From the NCBI GenBank assembly GCA_019310665.1, contig JAFDDW010000010.1:1-13915 (forward strand): a DNA stretch of 13,915 nucleotides. The letters are read 5' to 3'. Source of the DNA: Deltaproteobacteria bacterium (GTDB lineage: Bacteria > Desulfobacterota > Desulfobacteria > Desulfobacterales > JAFDCJ01). This document shows, in pieces, positions 1 to 6,686 of this stretch. The position numbers and the translations under genes are program-made. Under the pieces are notes generated by a model that was not told where the DNA came from, ran no database searches, and saw only the letters and a list, made by a program, of their open reading frames with translations. How positions within the stretch are numbered: the stretch's first letter is position 1; every line of letters begins with the position of its first letter.

Positions 1-174
1 ACCCAGGTTGCCGTCGGAATCGACGAAGGTCTGAAGCATGACAGCGGCATTCACTGTGACGAACTCATCAGTCTGCCGAAGTCTATGTTGACAAACTACG
101 TCGGCAAACTCTCTGCCGAAAAACTTCACCTTCTTCGGAAGGCTCTAAAAATTGCTCTGCAAGGGACATCATGA
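1..174 (+). CDS. PemK/MazF-type toxin (mRNA interferase), 3' end only
   Basis: An open frame enters from the left edge in frame 1 and stops at TGA 172-174, giving 57 C-terminal residues. They begin TQVAVGIDEG and contain the conserved IHCDELISLPKSML stretch followed by a final helix rich in Leu, Lys and Ala. This is the typical second half of a PemK/MazF-like toxin, a family of small ribosome-independent or ribosome-associated endoribonucleases of about 110 residues that pair with an antitoxin. The catalytic N-terminal part and any antitoxin gene lie outside the window, so activity cannot be judged. The stop overlaps the next start as ATGA, which indicates translational coupling to the DUF3795 stub. 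The family call comes from recognised sequence pattern only. Confidence 0.8.
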   Translation, partial: TQVAVGIDEGLKHDSGIHCDELISLPKSMLTNYVGKLSAEKLHLLRKALKIALQGTS

Positions 175-299
175 GTGAAATTGGTTTTTGTGGCGACGAC
201 TGTGGGCAATGTCCCAGGTATATCGCTACCATTAGGAACAATCCTGCTGAGTTGAAAAAAGTAGCTGCATTATGGAAGCGATGCAATGGCAGCGTTTAA
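171..299 (+). pseudogene. truncated N-terminal fragment of a DUF3795-like Cys-rich protein
   Basis: ATG 171 opens a 42-residue frame that begins MSEIGFCGDDCGQCPRYIAT and stops at TAA 297-299. The paired cysteines (C-x3-C-x2-C at residues 7-14) and the following helix ending ALWKRC match the start of DUF3795 proteins. Those are small, probably metal-binding proteins that normally run on for many more residues with further cysteines. Here everything after about residue 38 is missing, and the last 14 bases overlap the start of the glycosylase gene. The start overlaps the toxin stop as ATGA. The simplest reading is a deletion joining a DUF3795 5' end to the next gene. The stub may still be translated and may couple ribosomes into the downstream start. 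Confidence 0.65.
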
Positions 300-1023
300 C
301 CCGGCACCGTTGACAAGAAAAACGTTTGCACGTGCACTGCAACATTTATGTGACAACGACCCGGATCTGGCACAAATACTGACAATACTCGACCCGCCGA
401 TATTTTGGACACGCAAACCGGGATTTGCCAGTCTGATACACATTATTTTGGAGCAGCAGGTATCCCTGGCTTCTGCCAGGGCATCTTTTGACCGCCTGCG
501 GGAGGCGATTTCGCCCCTCACCCCGGATGGGTTTCTCGAATTGAATGATGCCCGGCTTAAGTCTTTCGGGTTTAGCCGGCAAAAAGCCGCTTATGCTCGA
601 AATCTGGCAACAGCCATTGTCGATGGGCAACTCAACCTGTCGAGGCTTGACACCATGGCTGATAAAACCGTTCGTGAGGAGTTGATCAAAATTAAAGGGA
701 TCGGTCCCTGGACCGCAAACATATATCTTCTGACGGTTCTCCGTCGACCGGATATCTGGCCCAAAGAGGATCTCGCACTGGCCGTCGCAGCTCAGAAGCT
801 TAAACGGCTGAAAGCGCGCCCGACCCCGCAGGAGCTTGAAAACCTCAGTATGGTGTGGAAACCCTGGCGGGCGGTTGCTGCGCGGCTTTTATGGCACTAT
901 TATCTAAACAGCCACAGGAAAGCAGCCGTCAGTCATCCGAAACAGAATACACAAATCAGAATGGCAGACCAACAATATGGAAATGCAAAAACCGCCACCG
1001 TTACCCCAGGCCGTAGCCCCTAA
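286..1023 (+). CDS. DNA-3-methyladenine glycosylase II family protein (HhH-GPD)
   Basis: This is a 245-residue base-excision repair glycosylase that should remove alkylated purines from DNA. Residues 48-75 hold the conserved GFASLIHIILEQQVS segment. Residues 134-145 (IKIKGIGPWTAN) are the helix-hairpin-helix DNA-binding element, followed by the GPD loop with the expected catalytic aspartate at D162 (WPKEDLAL). The WKPWRAVAARLLWHYY helix closes the domain near residue 206. It lacks the extra N-terminal domain of E. coli AlkA, as in the short single-domain subfamily. The last 35 or so residues look unconserved and overlap the next gene by 47 bp, so they may be read-through of a lost stop. ATG 286 lies inside the DUF3795 stub, has no clear ribosome binding site, and is probably translationally coupled. 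Confidence 0.88.
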   Translation: MAAFNPAPLTRKTFARALQHLCDNDPDLAQILTILDPPIFWTRKPGFASLIHIILEQQVSLASARASFDRLREAISPLTPDGFLELNDARLKSFGFSRQKAAYARNLATAIVDGQLNLSRLDTMADKTVREELIKIKGIGPWTANIYLLTVLRRPDIWPKEDLALAVAAQKLKRLKARPTPQELENLSMVWKPWRAVAARLLWHYYLNSHRKAAVSHPKQNTQIRMADQQYGNAKTATVTPGRSP

Positions 1024-1447
1024 AGAGCCAACCACCTGGTGGCAAAAAAACTGGAAATGGTTCGTCCCCGTTGGATGTTTGGGGCTTCTTGCACTTTTCA
1101 CCGGATTCGTTGCGTTGATTGTGACAATCGTCTTTGGGATGATGAAATCATCCGACGTCTATAAAGATGCCCTGGCGATGGCAAGGGCCGAGCCGGCGGT
1201 CGAAATGGCGCTGGGAACCCCGATTGAGGAAGGGTTGTTTGTGGTCGGCAATATTAATATCAGCGACTCGTCAGGGCAGGCAGATCTTGCAATTCCCATC
1301 TCCGGGCCTCATGGCAAAGGAACGATCTATGCGATGGCCGAAAAATCCGCCGGTCAATGGACCTTTTCGACCCTGGTCGTTGAAATTAAGACAACCGGCG
1401 AGAGAATCGATCTCATGGAGGAATGGGAGCAAAGGAGGCATTTATGA
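977..1447 (+). CDS. Coa1-family single-pass membrane protein
   Basis: This 156-residue protein starts with a Pro-rich cytoplasmic tail. A WW/KNWKWF motif at residues 21-29 leads into one transmembrane helix at about 30-55. The following domain (about 58-146) starts SSDVYKDALAMARAEP and contains LGTPIEEG, SSGQADLAIPISGPHGKG and WTFSTLVVEI. This is the pattern of the bacterial cytochrome oxidase complex assembly protein 1 (Coa1) family. In mitochondria Coa1 helps assemble cytochrome c oxidase, but the bacterial role is not established. No oxidase genes lie nearby. The gene overlaps the glycosylase 3' end by 47 bp and its own stop overlaps the next start as ATGA at 1444-1447, so it is co-translated with the following secreted protein. 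No strong ribosome binding site precedes ATG 977, and ATG 983 is an alternative. Confidence 0.8.
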   Translation: MEMQKPPPLPQAVAPKEPTTWWQKNWKWFVPVGCLGLLALFTGFVALIVTIVFGMMKSSDVYKDALAMARAEPAVEMALGTPIEEGLFVVGNINISDSSGQADLAIPISGPHGKGTIYAMAEKSAGQWTFSTLVVEIKTTGERIDLMEEWEQRRHL

Positions 1448-1980
1448 GAGCTAAATTACTGGCAATCCCAATTATATTAATTCTAATTTTCAGCACGCTG
1501 GAGGCACTCGGGGAGAGTGCTGATCTGGCAGATGCTGAAAAGATTGCCTGGAGATACATGACATCATTGTTGCGTGGTGATCTGGAAATGTCCTTTTCCT
1601 TGATGGATCCCAGAGTGCTTGATCGACGAAAAGCAGATATTGTGCAGGCCTATAAGTTTGCCAAGAAGCATGGAAAGGCCGATGAATTTAAGAATCGCTT
1701 CAAGAATATCGAGAATCTGGATTCAATTTTGAGATTGCCTGCCAAACAGTTTTTTATTCTGCTGGTTAAAAAAGATCGAGAAAATGCACCGGCCGAGCAT
1801 CTGAAAGCCATGCGAGAAACCGTTGTCAACGTAATTGGCAGCAGCCGCATAGATACTGAGACTGCTAAGGTCATCCTGGAAATTATTGCGCCAAAATTGA
1901 TCAGTGATACCCGGCAGGAAGATGGTCTGATCTTGACCCTGTACAAGGGCCAGTGGAAAGTCGTTGAAAATGCGAAATAG
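1444..1980 (+). CDS. secreted protein of unknown function, NTF2-like shape
   Basis: The preferred start is ATG 1444, which overlaps the Coa1-family stop (ATGA) and has a near-perfect AAAGGAGG at 1431-1438 five bases upstream. An in-frame ATG at 1423 lacks such a site. The 178-residue product begins MRAKLLAIPIILILIF, a classic signal peptide or N-terminal anchor with likely cleavage after about residue 22-24. The mature part is mainly helical, with DAEKIAWRYMTSLLRGDLEMSF near the start and a final strand TLYKGQWKVVE. Such ends are typical of NTF2-like or DUF4878-like secreted proteins, but this is shape recognition rather than a firm family match. Coupling to a Coa1-family gene suggests a joint envelope function. 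Confidence 0.8.
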   Translation: MRAKLLAIPIILILIFSTLEALGESADLADAEKIAWRYMTSLLRGDLEMSFSLMDPRVLDRRKADIVQAYKFAKKHGKADEFKNRFKNIENLDSILRLPAKQFFILLVKKDRENAPAEHLKAMRETVVNVIGSSRIDTETAKVILEIIAPKLISDTRQEDGLILTLYKGQWKVVENAK

Positions 1981-2005
1981 CGCCGGCTGAGTTTAGGCGT
2001 TTATT
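1979..2005 (+). terminator. weak terminator-like hairpin after the Coa1 operon
   Basis: AGCGCC (1979-1984) can pair with GGCGTT (1996-2001) around an 11-base loop, including one G-T pair. It is followed by TATT rather than a long T run. It overlaps the stop codon of the secreted-protein gene. It sits where a terminator would be expected, before the promoter of the CBS gene, but the stem is short. Confidence 0.3.
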
Positions 2006-2090
2006 GCCAGCCCCAGCAAAAGAGTCTCGTCGCCTTTAGCTATCCAGGTTTGAAAAAACTTAACATCCGTATATCTTAGGGCGGGCATGG

Positions 2091-2118
2091 TTGAAATAAT
2101 ATACGACGCCACTATATT
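2091..2118 (+). promoter_or_regulatory. candidate sigma-70-type promoter for the CBS-domain gene
   Basis: TTGAAA (2091-2096) and TATATT (2113-2118) each match five of six consensus positions and are separated by 16 bases. Transcription would start near 2125, leaving a leader of about 55 bases before ATG 2179. The leader carries AAAGGAG (2162-2168), a good ribosome binding site. The surrounding 1981-2178 gap holds no convincing gene on either strand. Confidence 0.4.
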
Positions 2119-2178
2119 ACTGATATGCGAAATTACTTTGTATACTAAAATCAAAGCGAAGAAAGGAGAACTTGCTCT

Positions 2179-2619
2179 ATGCATAACATCGCTAACTTAC
2201 TGGAGGCTAAAGGCAAAGATATCTGGTCTATTGGACCCCAGGAAACTGCATTTAAAGCATTACAGACAATGGCCCAAAAAAATGTGGGTGCTCTTTTAGT
2301 GATCGACAAGGGAAAGCTGGTCGGCATCTTCTCAGAGCGCGATTACGCCCGCAAGGTTATTTTAAGGGGAAAATCCTCAAAGGAAACAACGGTCGGCGAA
2401 CTGATGACCCCGGAGGTGTTCTACGCCAGTCCCGACGACACTTTGCAGGAAAGTATGGCTCTAATGACCGCCAAACACATCCGTCATATGCCCGTCTACA
2501 AAGATGACCGGCTGATCGGAATGGTAACCCTCGGCGATGTGGTCAGACAGATCATTTCAGAACAAAAATTTACCATTAAAGAACTGGAGAAGTACATCTC
2601 GGGCGGTTACGAAATCTGA
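2179..2619 (+). CDS. tandem CBS-domain protein
   Basis: This 146-residue protein consists almost wholly of two CBS domains, at about residues 12-65 and 76-130. The first ends LVGIFSERDYARKV and the second has the MTAKHIRHMPVY and RLIGMVTLGDVV motifs. Stand-alone CBS pairs bind adenine nucleotides such as AMP, ATP or SAM and act as energy or redox sensors that regulate partner proteins. The partner here is unknown. The start is supported by AAAGGAG ten bases upstream and by the -35/-10 pair before it. The next gene begins 31 bases after the stop. Confidence 0.92.
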   Translation: MHNIANLLEAKGKDIWSIGPQETAFKALQTMAQKNVGALLVIDKGKLVGIFSERDYARKVILRGKSSKETTVGELMTPEVFYASPDDTLQESMALMTAKHIRHMPVYKDDRLIGMVTLGDVVRQIISEQKFTIKELEKYISGGYEI

Positions 2620-2650
2620 TACCGCACCACTTTTGAAATGTTGAAAAACA

Positions 2651-2875
2651 ATGGACAATTCCATTAAACTCGATGTGTTCGGCCGCCAGGTCCTGGCCGT
2701 CAGATCAGAAGAAGGCTGGCAATTGTATTATCTAAGCGGAGATGGGAAAAAGCGCTCTGCCGATGATCTGATTGTTCCATCATTTATAACCGAATCTGAG
2801 ATGGTGACCTATATGGCTGATCTTTGCCATGAGCGGGCCACAAAAAAGCACCCCAAGATCCAGCGTCTGGATTAG
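2651..2875 (+). CDS. small conserved protein, DUF7661-like
   Basis: The 74-residue protein starts MDNSIKLDVFGRQVLAVRSE and continues with a short beta-rich stretch (GWQLYYLSGDGKKR), then an acidic helix ending MADLCHERATKKHP. The pattern of LDVFGR near the N-terminus, W-x-LYYL, the helix and a HPKI tail resembles the small DUF7661 family, whose function is unknown. No membrane segment or signal peptide is visible. The ribosome binding site is weak. It lies between the CBS gene and the acetyltransferase gene with gaps of about 30 bases, so it is probably co-transcribed. Confidence 0.65.
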   Translation: MDNSIKLDVFGRQVLAVRSEEGWQLYYLSGDGKKRSADDLIVPSFITESEMVTYMADLCHERATKKHPKIQRLD

Positions 2876-2907
2876 AGCCGAACATTATAGCAAAAAGGGA
2901 AGCACAT

Positions 2908-3414
2908 TTGGAAATTAGATACGAAAAACCCGGGGATATCTCAGCAATACACAGGGTGAATGAAGCGGCCTTTGAAACCGGAGCAGAATCGGATCTGGTG
3001 GATGCCCTGCGTGACAAAAAAGCCCATATCATTTCCATGGTCGCCGAGAAAGAAAACCGGATCATCGGCCATATTCTGTTCTCCCCGGTTACGCTCACAG
3101 CAGAAGGTTCGGAGGTTACCTTGCTGGGACTGGCGCCCATGGCCGTTTTGCCCGAATATCAGAAGCAGGGGATTGGTTCTAAACTGGTTGAAAATGGCCT
3201 GGAAGAAAGCCGCCGGAAAGGGTATCCGGCGGTGGTCGTGCTGGGACATCCTGACTACTATCCCCGGTTCGGCTTTGTACTGTCCCGGAAGTATAGCATC
3301 ACCTCGGAATACGATGTTCCGCCGGAAGTCTTCATGATAATAGAATTACAGCCCGGCATCTTGGCCGGCAAATCAGGGATTGCTAAATATCATGAAGCCT
3401 TTGCCGAACTTTAG
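2908..3414 (+). CDS. GNAT-family N-acetyltransferase, YhbS-like
   Basis: This 168-residue protein is read from a TTG start at 2908, supported by AAAAAGGGA at 2893-2901. It begins MEIRYEKPGDISAIHRVNEAAF, the normal first strand and helix of a GNAT fold. The acetyl-CoA pyrophosphate loop is QKQGIGSKLV (residues 85-94), preceded by the LGLAPMAVLPEY strand. The GHPDYYPRFGF motif (113-123) is characteristic of the YhbS-type subgroup. It should transfer an acetyl group from acetyl-CoA to an amine, but the substrate cannot be predicted. It is the last gene of the CBS block. The 251-bp gap after it contains only a weak 6-bp inverted repeat (3469-3490). Confidence 0.9.
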   Translation: MEIRYEKPGDISAIHRVNEAAFETGAESDLVDALRDKKAHIISMVAEKENRIIGHILFSPVTLTAEGSEVTLLGLAPMAVLPEYQKQGIGSKLVENGLEESRRKGYPAVVVLGHPDYYPRFGFVLSRKYSITSEYDVPPEVFMIIELQPGILAGKSGIAKYHEAFAEL

Positions 3415-3686
3415 CGAACAGATTATTGAAGGAAACCGCCTGAGGATTCTGATTCTACAAAATTGCAAATAGGAAACCTTGGGATCCTATGAGCGCTATC
3501 TGATGCAAAATTATCTGATCCTGATTAATAAGGAAGCAGACCCGACCGTAAGATACCACAACTGAACAAAAATATATTCAAGAACTGATACAAGCCAAAT
3601 GATGTCGATAACTCTCTACAGCCGACATATTATCTGAACAACCTGAACCTGTAGCAGCTTCAAAAATGAGGAGAAATTTCATAACC

Positions 3687-4490
3687 ATGAAAAATGACAC
3701 ATCCGAAAAAAATGGTAAAAAAACGAATCATATACCCGGCGTTTATAATTACTGTGATCGGTGGTGTGAGCGGTGTACGTTTACCTCTCACTGCCTGAAT
3801 TTCGAGATGAGCGAAGAAAAATTCGGCAATCTTGAAGATGTCGACATCACCAATGAAGTGTTCTGGCAAAAACTCAGCGAGACGTTCCAGGAAACTCTGA
3901 GCATGCTAAAAGAGATGGCAGCGGAAAGAGGAATTGATCTGGATTCGATTGAACTCGATGATGAAGATGATTTTAAACGGCGTTTTGAAGACCCGTCTGT
4001 GGTCCATATAATTTCCCATATGGCAGAATCCTACATCACCAGGGTGGATGAATGGTTTGATTCAAATGTTTATATCTTTAAAGATGATCATATTGAATTA
4101 AAGGCGGTAGCGGCGACTGATTCAGCCCAATCTGTGCCGGATGAAGATACGGTAACCTTGATCGATTCCGTGGAGGTCATACGCTGGTACCAACACCAGA
4201 TGTATGTCAAACTCAGACGGGCCCTTCACAGTGCCTGTGACGAAGCGACGGACGATGATTTGGACGACTATCCCAAAGATTCGGAGGGCTCCGCCAAAGT
4301 TTCCCTGATCGGGATGGATCGATCTATCAGCGCCTGGGGCAAATTCATAAAATATTTTCCGGACGAGGAAGATGGCATTCTTGGTATTATGGCCCATCTT
4401 GATCGTCTCCGCAGAAGAACCGAAACCGAATTTCCGAACGCCAGAGCCTTCGTCAGAGCCGGTTTCGATGAAATAAATCCCGACCCTTAG
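3687..4490 (+). CDS. unknown protein with an N-terminal four-Cys motif
   Basis: The preferred start is ATG 3687, with GAGGAG at 3668-3673. A start at ATG 3666 would add seven residues but has no ribosome binding site. The 267-residue product is very acidic in its middle. Near the N-terminus it has Y-C-DRW-C-ER-C-TFTSH-C, that is C23-x3-C27-x2-C30-x5-C36, which could hold zinc or an iron-sulfur cluster. The rest is predicted helical, with VIRWYQHQMYVKLRRAL around the centre and an ILGIMAHLDRLRRRTE helix near the end. I recognise no named family. No signal peptide or membrane segment is seen. Its stop is two bases before the transporter start, so it is probably the first gene of the operon running to 9228. 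Confidence 0.85.
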   Translation: MKNDTSEKNGKKTNHIPGVYNYCDRWCERCTFTSHCLNFEMSEEKFGNLEDVDITNEVFWQKLSETFQETLSMLKEMAAERGIDLDSIELDDEDDFKRRFEDPSVVHIISHMAESYITRVDEWFDSNVYIFKDDHIELKAVAATDSAQSVPDEDTVTLIDSVEVIRWYQHQMYVKLRRALHSACDEATDDDLDDYPKDSEGSAKVSLIGMDRSISAWGKFIKYFPDEEDGILGIMAHLDRLRRRTETEFPNARAFVRAGFDEINPDP

Positions 4491-4492
4491 GC

Positions 4493-5707
4493 ATGTGCAT
4501 CGGCGAAAGTGTTTCCAGAATGGTAAAAAAACATAGTTGGATTTTACCGGTTATTATCTTTTCTCAGTTTGCAGGGACATCGCTCTGGTTTGCGAGCAAC
4601 GCTGTCCTGGGTGATCTTCAAAGGCAATGGGGGCTTGGCGGTGCCTCCTTGAGCCACATGACCTCTTCTGTGCAGTTCGGTTTTATAGTCGGAACCCTTC
4701 TTTTTGCCTTTTTTACCATAGCGGACCGGTATTCTCCCCGAATGGTTTACTTTGCGTGCTCATTGCTGGGGGCGCTCGCCAATCTGGGCCTTTACCTGCT
4801 GGCTGACGGTCTGCCGTCACTGCTGATATTTCGTTTCATGACGGGTTTTTTTCTGGCAGGGGTTTACCCGGTCGGAATGAAAATTGCCGCCGGCTGGTAT
4901 CGGCGGGGACTGGGGCTGGCACTGGGCTGGCTCGTGGGAGCGCTCGTTGTGGGCACGGCTTTTCCTCATTTGATTAAAAGCCTGAACCGGAGCTTGCCCT
5001 GGGAAACCGTGATTTTATCAATTTCTGTGATTTCGGCCGCCGGTGGATTTCTGATGTTGCTTCTGGTTCCTGACGGCCCCTACCTGGTCAGGGGTACAAA
5101 GTTCAACAGTAAAGCCTTTGCCATTATTTTTCGATCAAAGGATCTAAGATCCGCTTCGTTTGGCTATTTCGGCCACATGTGGGAACTGTACACGGTATGG
5201 GCATTTATACCGTTATTACTGGACAAATATGCTGAAATGTCCCGCCAGCCGCTTAATATCTCCTGGTGGTCATTCAGTGCTATCGCCGCGGGATGCCTGG
5301 GTTGCATCGCCGGCGGCCTTATGTCCAAAAAGGTCGGGAGCTCCGCAGTTGCTTTTTTCCAACTGCTGTCATCGGGAATTTGCTGCCTGCTTACGCCGCT
5401 AATGTTTCATGCGCCGCCTGCCGTGTTTCTGGGCTTTCTGATTTTCTGGGGTATCGTGGTGGTGGGGGATTCACCGCAATTCTCCGCCTTGACCGCTCAA
5501 ACCGCCCCCCGTGATTTGGTCGGATCGGCATTAACCATCGTCACCAGCATTGGATTTTTCATCACCATCATCAGTATCCAGTTTACCAATTTTCTGGTAG
5601 GATGGTTAAACATCCAAATTGTTTTTCTTTTCCTGGTCCCCGGTCCGATCGCCGGATTGATTTATTTGTGGCCGCTATTTAAAGACCTTCAAAAACGGCG
5701 CCTGTGA
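4493..5707 (+). CDS. major facilitator superfamily transporter
   Basis: The 404-residue protein is strongly hydrophobic with about 12 predicted transmembrane helices. The first contains IFSQFAGTSLWFASN. The loop after helix 2 has ADRYSPRMVYF (about 77-87), the MFS motif A. GWYRRGLGLALGWLVG lies in the helix 4-5 region, and helix 10 is followed by GDSPQFSALTAQTAP. It should be a secondary transporter in the inner membrane. The substrate is not evident, though the neighbours make a nitrogenous or nucleoside-like compound plausible. Start choice is uncertain: ATG 4493 lies two bases after the previous stop, and ATG 4520 would remove nine residues. The stop TGA is directly followed by the next ATG. 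Confidence 0.92.
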   Translation: MCIGESVSRMVKKHSWILPVIIFSQFAGTSLWFASNAVLGDLQRQWGLGGASLSHMTSSVQFGFIVGTLLFAFFTIADRYSPRMVYFACSLLGALANLGLYLLADGLPSLLIFRFMTGFFLAGVYPVGMKIAAGWYRRGLGLALGWLVGALVVGTAFPHLIKSLNRSLPWETVILSISVISAAGGFLMLLLVPDGPYLVRGTKFNSKAFAIIFRSKDLRSASFGYFGHMWELYTVWAFIPLLLDKYAEMSRQPLNISWWSFSAIAAGCLGCIAGGLMSKKVGSSAVAFFQLLSSGICCLLTPLMFHAPPAVFLGFLIFWGIVVVGDSPQFSALTAQTAPRDLVGSALTIVTSIGFFITIISIQFTNFLVGWLNIQIVFLFLVPGPIAGLIYLWPLFKDLQKRRL

Positions 5708-6523
5708 ATGGACAATAGAATGCAAAACCAGATTATTTTCAGTCCCTACTTCATTGATGAACCGCTGCCTGATCTTGAATCTCTTGCAAGACCGAACTGG
5801 CAGTTGAATACGATCGATTTGCCCGCTGGCAAAAAAATGGATGCTATGGCGGCTGTCCACCGGCCGCTGGCGGATTTCACAGAGCAGTCCATTCGCAGCG
5901 GTAGCCGTCCCGTCAGCATCGCCGGGGATTGCTGTTCGGCGATCGGCATGGCAGCAGGAGTCCAGCGCGCCGGCCTCAACCCGGTTCTTATCTGGTTTGA
6001 TGCCCATGGTGATTTCAATACCCGCGAGACCACCCCCAGCGGATTTTTAGGAGGGATGCCCTTGGCCATGTTGACCGGCAGGGGCGATCAGACCATGCTG
6101 AAGGCCCTCGGTCTAAAACCGATTCCCGACGCCCGGGTGGTTTTAACAGATGCCCGTGATCTGGACCCCGGCGAAAAAGAACTCTTGGGTGCTTCCGGAG
6201 TCACCCATCTGCAGAATGTCCGGGATCTGATCAATCACCCCTTGCCGGACGGTCCCCTGTACGTTCATGTAGATACCAACGTAGTGGATCCGGACGAAGC
6301 CCCGGCAATGAACTATGTCGCCGCGGGAGGTCCTTCAGCTGCGGATCTGGATCCGGTTTTTGAGCATTTGAATCTCTCCGGGAAACTTGCAGCGGTCTCG
6401 GTATCAACCTGGAACCCGGGGCTGGACACAGATGGCAAAAGCCGGAAGGTCTGCATGCATTTGTTAGACACTCTAATCGGCAGTCAATCAGGCTATCCCT
6501 CGAAAAGTGAAATTCATGGATAG
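5708..6523 (+). CDS. arginase/ureohydrolase-fold protein with altered metal ligands
   Basis: This 271-residue protein has the ureohydrolase layout: AGDCCSAIG (72-80), WFDAHGDFNT (96-105), SGFLGGMPLA (111-120), DARDLDPGE (148-156), YVHVDTNVVDP (185-195) and GGPSAADLDP. Classical family members hydrolyse guanidino groups to urea using two manganese ions. The second loop keeps D98, H100 and D102. However, the usual first His of GGDHS is C75, and the second Asp of the SxDxDxxDP motif is N191, with D189 and D194 kept. A Cys at the first site is, as far as I recall, shared by some relatives, but the Asn looks odd. The enzyme may use a different metal set or substrate. It starts immediately after the MFS stop and overlaps the next frame by 8 bp, so it is part of the operon. 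Confidence 0.85.
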   Translation: MDNRMQNQIIFSPYFIDEPLPDLESLARPNWQLNTIDLPAGKKMDAMAAVHRPLADFTEQSIRSGSRPVSIAGDCCSAIGMAAGVQRAGLNPVLIWFDAHGDFNTRETTPSGFLGGMPLAMLTGRGDQTMLKALGLKPIPDARVVLTDARDLDPGEKELLGASGVTHLQNVRDLINHPLPDGPLYVHVDTNVVDPDEAPAMNYVAAGGPSAADLDPVFEHLNLSGKLAAVSVSTWNPGLDTDGKSRKVCMHLLDTLIGSQSGYPSKSEIHG

Positions 6524-6686
6524 AAAAAAAGCGACGACGCCAATTGCACGGTATCACCTGGAGCCTCAAACCGGCACGGCGTTTACCGTGCAGCGGGATC
6601 AACATATCCGCATCATAGATGCAGAAGGAGAACAGGTGGCGGATCTGACGTGTTTCGCACGCCGGGATACGGATGAATATATTTGA
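6516..6686 (+). pseudogene. N-terminal stub of a DUF1989 (urea-carboxylase-associated) protein
   Basis: ATG 6516 opens 56 codons ending at TGA 6684-6686. The product has the DUF1989 start pattern: TGTAFTVQRDQHIRIIDAEG followed by EQVADLTCFARRDTDEY. Full DUF1989 proteins are about 200 residues and occur beside urea carboxylase or aminomethyltransferase-like genes. Here the frame ends where the second third of the domain should begin. The final 14 bases overlap the start of the queuosine-salvage homologue. The start overlaps the arginase-like stop by 8 bp (ATGGATAG). This looks like the remnant of an operon gene cut by a deletion or by arrival of the next gene. Next to a ureohydrolase homologue, a urea-linked ancestor would make sense. 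Confidence 0.65.

Noticed and set aside
83..286. 67-codon - strand open frame across the toxin end
   Set aside because: It is antisense to the well matched MazF-like tail and DUF3795 start and shows no protein family features.
1..299. Complete toxin-antitoxin pair
   Set aside because: Only the toxin 3' end is in the window; the frame after it is a DUF3795 stub, not an antitoxin.
1993..2184. 63-codon - strand open frame in the gap before the CBS gene
   Set aside because: It covers the candidate promoter and leader, has no family pattern, and would be the only - strand gene in the window.
3415..3665. Possible gene or RNA in the gap after the acetyltransferase
   Set aside because: Frames are broken by many stops; only a 6-bp inverted repeat (3469-3490) was found, and no tRNA-like or riboswitch-like fold could be drawn.
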